Positions 8,557-15,316 of a stretch of 48,049 bases of DNA are shown piece after piece. The notes beneath the pieces are model-generated. The model did not search any database. It saw nothing but the letters and a program-made list of their open reading frames with translations, and had not been told where the DNA came from. Origin of the DNA: an uncultured Ruegeria sp. (GTDB taxonomy: Bacteria; Pseudomonadota; Alphaproteobacteria; Rhodobacterales; Rhodobacteraceae). A program made the position numbers and the translations under genes. The stretch is from positions 1 through 48,049 of the forward strand of contig NZ_CANMFF010000026.1 of assembly GCF_947497005.1 (NCBI RefSeq), read 5' to 3'. The first letter of the stretch is position 1. Each line of letters starts with the position of its first letter.

Positions 8557-9189
8557 ATGCTCATCCATCCACCACGATTTTGGAACATGATGGCGCGTTC
8601 ATATGCACGCCGCCCCGTCGGAAACCAAGCTGCCTACGAATACAAGCTCGACTTTACTGCGAGACATCTTTCCTCTCAGGACCGCCTCCTGGAAATCGGT
8701 TGCGGCACGGGAACGACGGCACTCATTCACGCTCCAAATGTCGCTCATATCGACGCTATCGATTACTCTTCAGAAATGATCTCAATTGCTCGGGAGAAAG
8801 CCAAAGAACAGGGTGTTGGGAACGTGAACTTCGAAGTAAGTGCGTTCAATTGCTGGCCCATTCCGGTAAAGGATCAGAAGTATGATGCGGTATTGGCTAT
8901 GTCGATACTGCACCTGGTTCTGGATCTTGACGCAACTTTGGATCGTGTTAGCAACTCACTGAAAGAGGGTGGCCTGCTCTTCAGCTCGACAGTCTGCCTG
9001 GAGGGAGTGGAGAAGTACGCTATACCAGCCCTTGGGGCCATCGGTCTATTGCCCAAGATCCGCGTTCTTACCCAAGAAATCCTTGTCGAGAGAATGCAGG
9101 CGTTCGGGTTCAGCATCGAACACAAATGGCGTCCGGAGAACGGTTCGGCCGCATTCATCGTCGCGAGGAATGGGGCTAGGCGCAGGTAG
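8557..9189 (+). CDS. Class I SAM-dependent methyltransferase
   Basis: 210 residues. Motif I is LLEIGCGTGTTA (44-55), followed by HIDAIDYSSEMISIA (acidic end of strand 2), a motif-IV-like KYDAVLAMSILHLV, and LKEGGLLFSST. The first 20 residues (FWNMMARSYARRP) are common in small Rhodobacterales methyltransferases. The acceptor is unknown. It starts 38 bases after the Xre gene on the same strand and may be the output gene of that module. SD AAGGAA precedes the ATG. Confidence 0.9.
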   Translation: MLIHPPRFWNMMARSYARRPVGNQAAYEYKLDFTARHLSSQDRLLEIGCGTGTTALIHAPNVAHIDAIDYSSEMISIAREKAKEQGVGNVNFEVSAFNCWPIPVKDQKYDAVLAMSILHLVLDLDATLDRVSNSLKEGGLLFSSTVCLEGVEKYAIPALGAIGLLPKIRVLTQEILVERMQAFGFSIEHKWRPENGSAAFIVARNGARRR

Positions 9190-9193
9190 CTGC

Positions 9194-9967
9194 TCAATCG
9201 TGCTCCTCGCTATCTTCCAAATTGGAACTCAGTTCGAACGCCAAACCAAAGAACCGTTGCCTGACCTCTTTTGCGTAGGGGTTCGCGTTCTCAATCGCTT
9301 CAAAAACTTCCGGCGCGTCATGTTGTACCATCGAGATAGCTTCTGAGATCAGGTCAAAACTCCTGGTCGTCATGCGAGACGGTAATGGCCCCATGCGCAG
9401 CAACACTTTGGCAATCAAGTGGGTAATGCCTTGAACAGTTGCCGCATCCCTGTCGTGCTGGTCTGGTGTCGTCATTATGACGTGAAGGCCCAGGTGTTTT
9501 CGTAGAAAAGCCGCAACGTGGATATGGTGCTGTCCGCGTATTGGACAAATAGCGATCTTTCGACCTCTGACACCATTGCGGGCGCTTTGCGGGCCAAATA
9601 GTGGATGGGTTGCGACAATACTGACGTAATCTGGAAGAAACCTATCCATAATCTCAGAGGGCTCAACTTTTACCGAACCAACATCAACTATGATCGCACC
9701 AGGGCGGCAGATTGGGGCAATGGACCTCGCGACACTCTCAAAGCTTGAAACAGGTGAAGCGATTACAATAACGTCACACTTCGCTACTTGACCAAGAGCA
9801 GCAAATGACACGCCGAGTTTCGACGCGTCTTTTCTTAGGTGTGGTGACGGGTCATATGCAAGCAACTCGAATTTCTGATTCAAGTGTTTGGCAATTAGCT
9901 GCCCAAATGCACCGAAACCAATGATTCCGACGGATGTCGTGGCTTTTTCAACTGTCGATTTTTTCAT
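9194..9967 (-). CDS. Prephenate/arogenate dehydrogenase family protein
   Basis: 257 residues. An N-terminal Rossmann fold has VGIIGFGAFGQLIAKHL (13-29) and a strand-2 acidic end (LLAYDPS). It is followed by DVIVIASPVS, VDVGSVK and the family-defining THPLFGPQSA. The C-terminal half is the helical dimerisation domain (D..AATVQGITHL). TyrA enzymes oxidise prephenate or arogenate in tyrosine synthesis. It is shorter than most and stands alone, so it may be a paralogue of the main tyrC/tyrA. It converges with the methyltransferase on the left, with only 4 bases between their stops. Confidence 0.85.
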   Translation of the reverse strand: MKKSTVEKATTSVGIIGFGAFGQLIAKHLNQKFELLAYDPSPHLRKDASKLGVSFAALGQVAKCDVIVIASPVSSFESVARSIAPICRPGAIIVDVGSVKVEPSEIMDRFLPDYVSIVATHPLFGPQSARNGVRGRKIAICPIRGQHHIHVAAFLRKHLGLHVIMTTPDQHDRDAATVQGITHLIAKVLLRMGPLPSRMTTRSFDLISEAISMVQHDAPEVFEAIENANPYAKEVRQRFFGLAFELSSNLEDSEEHD

Positions 9968-10104
9968 CTCATGACCTCAAAAACTGCCGCCTGGCGAGAG
10001 ATCATTTCATGCTAAGACCGCTGTCAGGGCAGCGGAAAATTCACAGTAAAGCGTCCGCAGCTATGCAAGCTGAGGATAATAACCTTTGGAAATGTTGAAC
10101 GCTT

Positions 10105-10388
10105 TCACCATGTGTATCGAACTAGTTCACCATACAGGTTGAAGTCAACCACTTGTCTGGGGGCATTCCAAACCGGATGGTGTCTATCGACGGTGTATCG
10201 AACTTCCACTCGAGTAAGCGAGCCATCATTTACAACTCTGTTACCCTTAGGGCGCAATTTTTTCCTACCATTGAGAGCTTACCGACTGTCGTTGCTTTGC
10301 GGATAGCAAGCAATAAGATCTCTTGCCGGTTTTCCAGGTCAAGGCCGGCCAGTTGGTACTCAAGTCGCTCAAAAACACCAAGATACAT
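10105..10388 (-). pseudogene. Frameshifted unknown gene
   Basis: On the minus strand one frame reads MYLGVFERLEYQLAGLDLEN, then RQEILLLAIRKATTVGKLSM, from 10388 down to an A6 run (10258-10263). After the run the coherent reading moves to another frame, LRPKGNRVVNDGSLTRVEVR, then YTVDRHHPVWNAPRQVVDFN, ending in TGA at 10105-10107. One extra A in the run joins the two parts into one 94-residue protein. I do not recognise a family. It could be a real decayed gene, an assembly error in a homopolymer, or chance; the overlap of two good-looking halves argues against chance. The surrounding 9968-10558 region holds nothing else I can name. Confidence 0.35.
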
Positions 10389-10558
10389 TCCGCTACGTCG
10401 TCTTTTCTCATTGATCTGGCATTGACTTCGACAGATAGAGAGGTGTGCGGTGGCTGTCTTCCTTTGCAAGTGGCGCATATCAATGCGCCACCGGAGGAAC
10501 CTCCGATGGCCTTTATTAACGGCTTACACACCCGCCACAGGCCCTATCAGAGGACGTC

Positions 10559-11329
10559 ATGCCCCTTTCACCTGACGGTCAAGACCGCGCCACTCGCGCC
10601 ATTGACCCTTTGCCAATACGCCTAATCAAGCGCGCTATACTTGTTCTTATCGGCCTGTTTTATTTCCTCTTCGTGGCCTTTGTCCCTCTTCTTTGCGTTC
10701 GGCGCAGAGGGTTTCGGGGTTGGTATTGGCGCCTGGTGAAAAGGTCATGTTCACGCCTGCTGTGGCTCCTCAGCATCCGCGTCGAGATGCGTCCTGAGGA
10801 AAAGAATGCCCTCGCCGCCGACACCAACAGCGTCATCGTAGTCAACCACCGTAGCCATCTTGATGGCTTCAGTCTCATGCACGTGGTGCCCGACACCAAA
10901 TGGTTCACTTTCGCGGCGAAGTCAGAGTTCTGGAACAGCAAACTCCTGCGCACTGGTTTTGATGGAGCGGGTCTCGTCCCTATCAACCGAGACTCCGGTT
11001 CAACGGCCATGGATACGCTTATAAAGGCTGTCAGGGAAATGCCTGCCCGCTGTTCCATCGTGCTATTCCCAGAAGGCACCCGATCCAAAACAGAATCGCT
11101 AGGGGACTTTAAAGCGGGTGCTGTCTTAGTCGCCCGAGAAACTGGCCGCACGATCACCCCTATTGTCATCCACGACAGCGATAGTCTACTTCCACGCGGC
11201 AAACATTTACCGCGCAGCGGGACGATCCGTGTGGAGGCATTGCCAACATTCGCGTGCGATCCTGCCGCTAGTGTGGATGAGGATCTGGCGCGATTGCGCA
11301 GGCAGATGATGGCTGTGTTTGAGCGGTGA
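10559..11329 (+). CDS. Lysophospholipid acyltransferase, PlsC family
   Basis: 256 residues. Hydrophobic segments lie near residues 26-46 and 64-73. The acyltransferase motif I is NHRSHLD (H97 and D102). A motif II-like region (GLVPINRDSGS) and motif III FPEGTRSK (E172, G173) follow, then a motif-IV-like TPIVI. These enzymes acylate lysophosphatidic acid or related lipids at the membrane. ATG 10559 follows AGAGGA. It is flanked by debris on both sides and is probably a PlsC paralogue rather than the housekeeping copy (inference). Confidence 0.9.
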   Translation: MPLSPDGQDRATRAIDPLPIRLIKRAILVLIGLFYFLFVAFVPLLCVRRRGFRGWYWRLVKRSCSRLLWLLSIRVEMRPEEKNALAADTNSVIVVNHRSHLDGFSLMHVVPDTKWFTFAAKSEFWNSKLLRTGFDGAGLVPINRDSGSTAMDTLIKAVREMPARCSIVLFPEGTRSKTESLGDFKAGAVLVARETGRTITPIVIHDSDSLLPRGKHLPRSGTIRVEALPTFACDPAASVDEDLARLRRQMMAVFER

Positions 11330-11340
11330 AGTCTGTTTGA

Positions 11341-11640
11341 CAGAAATATGCAGAAACCGAGTTTGTTGAGTTTCCGCTACGCGTAGCGGCAGATAACAGA
11401 TTTGCAGAGCAGTTGTACTTGTCGGAAGGGTTTCTCCAACGGGTATCGATATTCGAAGACCTAGTTAGTACCCGTACTTCAGTATGCTCTTGGCCATTCG
11501 TATTTATGGATGGGCGGCTTGGTATTGTCTCTGAATTCTCAGAAGAGAATGGACATTTAAGTGCCCTGATCTCGCTATTCTTGCCGGAGGCAGAAAAAGC
11601 AGGGGAGACACGAATTTGCCAGATGCTGTACGACGTATGA
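11341..11640 (+). pseudogene. Open C-terminal fragment of an unknown protein
   Basis: An open frame just after the PlsC gene reads QKYAETEFVEFPLRVAADNR, then FAEQLYLSEGFLQR, and ends DV at TGA 11638-11640. It has no proper start (only a TTG at 11413 inside it) and no ribosome site, so it looks like the tail of a lost gene. The composition is protein-like, but I do not recognise the family. The opposite strand is also open here; that reading is low-complexity and Ser-rich and less convincing. Confidence 0.3.
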
Positions 11641-11657
11641 CTGACCAAAAGCTAACA

Positions 11658-12077
11658 CTAAGCTGCCATCAGACCACCAGCATCGCCTGCGATACCGACT
11701 ATGCAATCATCGCCGATCTGAATGCGATTTGCAGGGCTTTCCCCTCCGAGTTCCAGTTTGGGTGAGGTTAACCAGAACGCGCATTGCCACGGGGTCATTT
11801 CACGTGGCAGGGCTTTCAACACTTTTTCCATCAAAGGAAGCGGGGTTCCATCCTGAGCAAACTGGAAAGATGGATAGGCGTTGGCTCCTTTGTAAGGTAA
11901 AGAAAGTACCTTCCCGGTTCGTGTCCAGATGTCGGCTATCCGCGTGATCTGCCAGGAGCCCTTCTGCCATTGTGCGTGCACGCCTACATCGTCCAGCAAC
12001 GGATACTCACGCGCAAAATCATCCATCCGGATGTCATTGACTGCGCAACAATGCCCCTCGAAATTATGCAAATACAT
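11658..12077 (-). CDS. MbcA/ParS-Xre-like antitoxin-domain protein
   Basis: 139 residues. The C-terminal half (GKVLSLPYKGANAYPSFQF..DG.PLPLMEKVLKALP then MTPWQCAFWLTSPK) follows the pattern of the DUF2384/MbcA-ParS toxin-binding domain of Xre-MbcA-ParS antitoxins. These normally pair with RES-domain NAD+-degrading toxins. The N-terminal DNA-binding part is short and atypical. No RES toxin gene is visible on either side, so it is a solo antitoxin, a decayed pair, or a regulator. A stop codon directly precedes the ATG at 12077, so no longer start is available. No strong ribosome site is visible. Confidence 0.55.
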   Translation of the reverse strand: MYLHNFEGHCCAVNDIRMDDFAREYPLLDDVGVHAQWQKGSWQITRIADIWTRTGKVLSLPYKGANAYPSFQFAQDGTPLPLMEKVLKALPREMTPWQCAFWLTSPKLELGGESPANRIQIGDDCIVGIAGDAGGLMAA

Positions 12078-12414
12078 CTACTTACTCACTGAACTCACTA
12101 ACAACTCATGAAACGATACTGCCAAAAAGCCGTTCTAACCAAAGTTAAGAAGTTCACATTGGGAAAATTTAACTTCAGCTAACCTCGTTTTTTTACCTAG
12201 CGCGCTGAAATTATTGTTGGTTTGCATACGATGACCCGCCGTTCTGATGCTCGTAAAACCAGTTCTGAATTCTTGGCTTTGTTACTCATTGGAGTATTAA
12301 TCCTCACAAGCTGAGGGCATTGGCCATGAATCTACCGAACCAATCTCTGGTTTGTTAGTGATCAACATCAACGCGTTGGACAAAGCCGCCAGTCATTCTG
12401 TCCAGTGTTGGAAA
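12078..12414. other. Non-coding stretch
   Basis: About 335 AT-richer bases with no credible gene. The last 35 bases before 12415 resemble the sequence just downstream of the DMT transporter gene at 29.5 kb, so the right edge belongs to a duplicated fragment. Confidence 0.45.
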
Positions 12415-12546
12415 CTAGTACCGAGCGCGGGCTCTCTTTTCTACGATCACGATCCTCCTCGTCTGACACTCCCGCAAAAAGACAAACAGTCCTGATCCTA
12501 AGATTAGCGTGACACCAAGCGGGATGGGGAGGTTTTGTATTTCTAC
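12415..12546 (-). pseudogene. C-terminal tail of a DMT/EamA transporter (duplicate)
   Basis: The minus strand reads VEIQNLPIPLGVTLILGSGL, then FVFLRECQTRRIVIVEKRAR, then ARY and stop. The intact transporter at 29551-30537 ends with the closely matching NLPVAIGIALILGSGLFVFL, then RERKKTRKVIIEKRVHPRY. Similarity also runs about 35 bases past the stop codon at both loci. Upstream of 12546 the match ends. This is therefore a diverged 3-prime fragment of a transporter paralogue, left by recombination or deletion. Confidence 0.85.
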
Positions 12547-12575
12547 CGACCTAAATTCCTTTCTCTGGTCACAAT

Positions 12576-12637
12576 ACGGACTGACCATTCCAAAAATTTC
12601 CTACCGCCACCTTGAATTTCTGGACCGACCATTCCAC
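12576..12637. promoter_or_regulatory. Two operator-like sites before the TetR gene
   Basis: GGACTGACCATTCCA (12578-12592) and GGACCGACCATTCCA (12622-12636) differ at one base and lie 44 bases apart, the second ending 10 bases before the TetR start. Aligned as 18-mers to the perfect palindrome before the OYE gene (13309-13326) they match at 12 and 11 positions. An overlapping inverted pair TGGTCA/TGACCA (12566-12587) is also present. Autoregulation by the TetR protein is inferred. Confidence 0.5.
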
Positions 12638-12646
12638 ATCCTGCTC

Positions 12647-13243
12647 ATGAGCAAAGAAACTCACGCAGTTGGTGACATCAAATCACCCGCAGGCCCGGGT
12701 AGGCCTCGCGCCTTTGACGAAGCTGAGGCTTTGGAAAAAGCCTTGTGCGTTTTTTGGCACAAGGGCTACGAGACCGCATCTGTGGATGATTTGACCAAGG
12801 CCATGGGTTTGAGCCGGTCCAGCTTCTATGGAACGTTCGGCAACAAGCAGGCTTTGTTTCACAAAGCTCTCAGGCACTATTCAAGGCGTGGTCTAAAAAA
12901 TCTGCGTGACGTTGCAGATGCGGGCGGAAATGACCCCGTTGGTGCGATAATGGAAGCTTTGGCGAACCCGCAAGGCGGTCGTGACGGCTGCATGCTGATC
13001 AATTGCCTTACGGAGCTTGCTCCTCATGATGATGAAGTGGCGGCTCTCGGGCGACAGCATTTGGAGAGTATTGACGAGATTATTGCAAGAGCGCTTGAGC
13101 CTTCGGACCCGGGACAGGTACTCGACAAGGCACGCGCCTATGCCTCCCTCGCAATCGGCACGTTGGCATTGCGCAAGGCGGGTGTTCCCCCCGATCAGAT
13201 ATCACAAACTTTGAAACAAGCTCGGTTGGTGATATCGCCTTAA
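12647..13243 (+). CDS. TetR-family repressor beside an OYE gene
   Basis: 198 residues: an N-terminal TetR helix-turn-helix (about residues 20-75; AFWHKGYETASVDDLTKAMGLSRSSFYG-like) and a C-terminal ligand domain with the GCMLINCLTEL motif seen in the YcdC/NemR-like branch. The order regulator-then-OYE mirrors the known NemR-NemA pair of E. coli, where a TetR protein senses electrophiles through cysteine. Cys residues occur here in DGCMLINC. The frame is open from 12509, but ATG 12647 fits the usual N-terminus. It probably represses itself and the OYE gene 121 bases downstream. Confidence 0.88.
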   Translation: MSKETHAVGDIKSPAGPGRPRAFDEAEALEKALCVFWHKGYETASVDDLTKAMGLSRSSFYGTFGNKQALFHKALRHYSRRGLKNLRDVADAGGNDPVGAIMEALANPQGGRDGCMLINCLTELAPHDDEVAALGRQHLESIDEIIARALEPSDPGQVLDKARAYASLAIGTLALRKAGVPPDQISQTLKQARLVISP

Positions 13244-13308
13244 GTCTCCCCCAGTCATAAGGCTATGAAACGTAACAAAAGTTCCAACAATAAACCGCGA
13301 CCTTAGAA

Positions 13309-13326
13309 TTGGACTAATTAGTCCAA
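13309..13326. promoter_or_regulatory. Perfect 18-bp palindrome, TetR operator candidate
   Basis: TTGGACTAATTAGTCCAA is fully self-complementary and lies 39 bases before the OYE start codon and 66 bases after the TetR stop. Length and symmetry are typical of a TetR operator, and two weaker relatives precede the tetR-like gene itself. Confidence 0.7.
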
Positions 13327-13364
13327 AATTATTTGAACGAAGTAAACCAAAGAAGGAAGCAGCA

Positions 13365-14471
13365 ATGGCTGATGAAAAACTGTTCTCCGGCATCAAAGCT
13401 GGTGCAATCGAGCTGAAAAACCGCGTTATCATGGCGCCACTGACCCGCAACCGGGCAAGAGCCGAGGATGACAGCGTCCATGAATTGCAGGCCAAGTACT
13501 ACGCGCAACGGGCGGGTGCTGGTCTGATCATCACGGAAGCTTCGCAAATCTCGCCCCAAGGGAAAGGCTATGCCTGGACGCCTGGCATTTATTCCGAAGC
13601 ACAGATCGATGGCTGGAGAAAAGTGACTGAGGCCGTCCATACCGAGGGCGGCAAGATCGTAATCCAACTTTGGCATGTGGGCCGGATTTCGCATTACAGC
13701 TTGCAGCAGGATGGTGGCGCCCCTGTTGCACCATCCGCAATTGGAGCCAAGGCCAAGACGTTTGATGGTGAGCAGTTTGTTGAAACTTCTGAACCGCGGG
13801 CTCTGGCCATCGAAGAAATTGCTGGCATCGTTGCGGACTACCGGAGGGCCGCGGAAAACGCCAAAGAGGCCGGTTTCGACGGTGTCGAGGTCCACGCAGC
13901 CAACGGATACCTTATCGATCAATTCCTGCGGGACGAATCCAACCAGCGCGAAGACGAATACGGCGGTCCTGTCGAGAATAGAGCACGGTTCCTGAAAGAG
14001 GTCATGGACGTGGTTGTCGATGTCTGGGGCGCCGACCGCGTTGGTGTCCGCCTCAGCCCATTCTCGGACGCCAACAACATCTCCGACAGCGACCCACAGG
14101 CGACATTCGCCCATGCCGTCAAATTGCTGAATGGTTATGGGCTGGCCTATCTCCATCTCGTGGAGGGACAGACCGGCGGCCCGCGCGATATTCCGGAAGG
14201 TGGCGATCTGAAGATGCTCTATGATCTGTTTGATGGCGCGAAAATGGGCAACAACGCTTATGACCGCGAAATGGCGATTGAAGCGGTCGAAACCGGAGCC
14301 GTCGATCTGGTGGCTTTCGGTCGGCCGTTTATTTCCAACCCTGACCTTGTCAACCGGATGGAGAAAGGCGCCGCTCTGAATGAGCTCGATCCGACTACCC
14401 TCTACGGCGGCAATGAAAAAGGGTACACCGATTATCCGGCACTAGCAGAGGAAGCGGTTGCCGCAGAGTAA
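13365..14471 (+). CDS. Old Yellow Enzyme, N-ethylmaleimide-reductase type
   Basis: FMN-dependent ene-reductase that reduces activated C=C bonds (enones, maleimides, nitro compounds) with NAD(P)H. The 368-residue product carries KNRVIMAPLTRNRA (18-31), HVGRISH (104-110), the substrate-binding HAANGY (H177, N180, Y182), DEYGG, and the phosphate-binding region FGRPFISNPDL. The length matches single-domain OYEs of the NemA group. GGAAG precedes ATG 13365. The perfect palindrome and the TetR gene upstream indicate induction by electrophilic or xenobiotic stress (inference from NemR-NemA). A second, different OYE lies at 25455. Confidence 0.95.
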   Translation: MADEKLFSGIKAGAIELKNRVIMAPLTRNRARAEDDSVHELQAKYYAQRAGAGLIITEASQISPQGKGYAWTPGIYSEAQIDGWRKVTEAVHTEGGKIVIQLWHVGRISHYSLQQDGGAPVAPSAIGAKAKTFDGEQFVETSEPRALAIEEIAGIVADYRRAAENAKEAGFDGVEVHAANGYLIDQFLRDESNQREDEYGGPVENRARFLKEVMDVVVDVWGADRVGVRLSPFSDANNISDSDPQATFAHAVKLLNGYGLAYLHLVEGQTGGPRDIPEGGDLKMLYDLFDGAKMGNNAYDREMAIEAVETGAVDLVAFGRPFISNPDLVNRMEKGAALNELDPTTLYGGNEKGYTDYPALAEEAVAAE

Positions 14472-14512
14472 TACATCGCTCTTTACTCCGTGGTGACAGG
14501 CAATACCAAAAA

Positions 14513-14540
14513 GTGAGCGCGCCGGTTTGGGCGCGCTCAC
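14513..14540. terminator. Strong perfect hairpin after the OYE gene
   Basis: A perfect 11-bp stem GTGAGCGCGCC / GGCGCGCTCAC with a 6-base loop. Read on the plus strand it has no T-run; on the minus strand it is followed by TTTTT (14508-14512). It can act as a terminator for leftward transcription and possibly as a stem-only block for the OYE transcript. Confidence 0.6.
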
Positions 14541-14924
14541 CTATGGCAGGCCGATGCATCACAAGATGGTAGCCGTCCGGAAGATTACGGGGCAGCCTTC
14601 TCTGCTGCCTGGTTGGTTCAAAACAAATGGCTACCCTTCTTCCGGGCCGGAGCCTCCAAAGGAACAGCCGCCCTCTATGACCGGTCGGTTTCGGTTGGGC
14701 TGGGCTATTATGGCCGGAATACCGATGGCGCTGGCATCGGGTCGAACTGGGCTGAGGCACGCGGGGTGGATGGTAGCCAATTCACTGCTGAAGCGTTCTA
14801 TCGATTCTCGATACCGCCCGGCGTACAGATCACCCCGTCTATCCAATTCATCGAAAATCCGCTGCTCAACACGAACGGGAGCAATATCACCCTGATTGGG
14901 TTGAGAACCAGAATCGTGTTCTAA
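14541..14924 (+). pseudogene. C-terminal remnant of an OprB-type carbohydrate porin
   Basis: The open frame reads PEDYGAAFSAAWLVQNKWLP, then FFRAGASKGTAALYDRSVSV, and ends with SQFTAEAFYRFSIPPGVQI, TPSIQFIENPLLNTNGSNI, TLIGLRTRIVF. The last strands, the terminal aromatic residue and the PSIQ-I-NP motif are those of OprB carbohydrate-selective outer-membrane porins, which are about 400-450 residues. Only the last 125 or so codons remain, and there is no start or signal peptide. The cut lies at the hairpin immediately upstream. Confidence 0.75.
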
Positions 14925-15316
14925 TCGGGTTGGCCTGATCAGAAAGGCCGCAGCTTACACATAAGTTCGTATGATCTTCTGCAATTTCTAATTGAACGCG
15001 TATTGCCCAGACATGCCTTGGCAATAGCGGGCGCTTCTGACCAATAACGCGACCTTTGTTCCACGCAGATCAGCCAACTCGAATGACGGGTAGATTTAAA
15101 GCTTGCATGACGAATACTCCACACCGCCACGCACCACCTCATCGCCCACACAGTGTCAGCGTCTTTTGGTTACCATGCTTGGTCTCCATCATGAGAAACC
15201 TGACTTTGTCGGAGCCTGACCGGTGCCGCAAATATGCGATTTGGTATAGGGCGAAATGCAGAACTATGGATTCAATAGATCAGGATGGATAATCTTCGGT
15301 GTAGGGGAGAACGGGA
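14925..15316. other. Non-coding stretch before the first cyclase
   Basis: About 390 bases. Short open frames occur on both strands (for example minus 14939-15151), but none has a family signature or a ribosome site. No RNA gene is recognised. The promoter of the cyclase gene must lie here. Confidence 0.4.

Noticed and set aside
10488..10509. Hairpin CCACCGGAGG / CCTCCGATGG upstream of the PlsC gene
   Set aside because: A 2-base loop forces opening of inner pairs, there is one mismatch and no T-run directly after; too weak to call a terminator.
11268..11648. Minus-strand open frame of 126 codons
   Set aside because: Overlaps the end of the PlsC gene, is Ser/Thr-rich with no family character; the plus-strand fragment is more protein-like.
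12168..12182. Possible CtrA-type site (TTAA, 7 bases, TAAC)
   Set aside because: The second half does not match TTAA and no gene start lies nearby.
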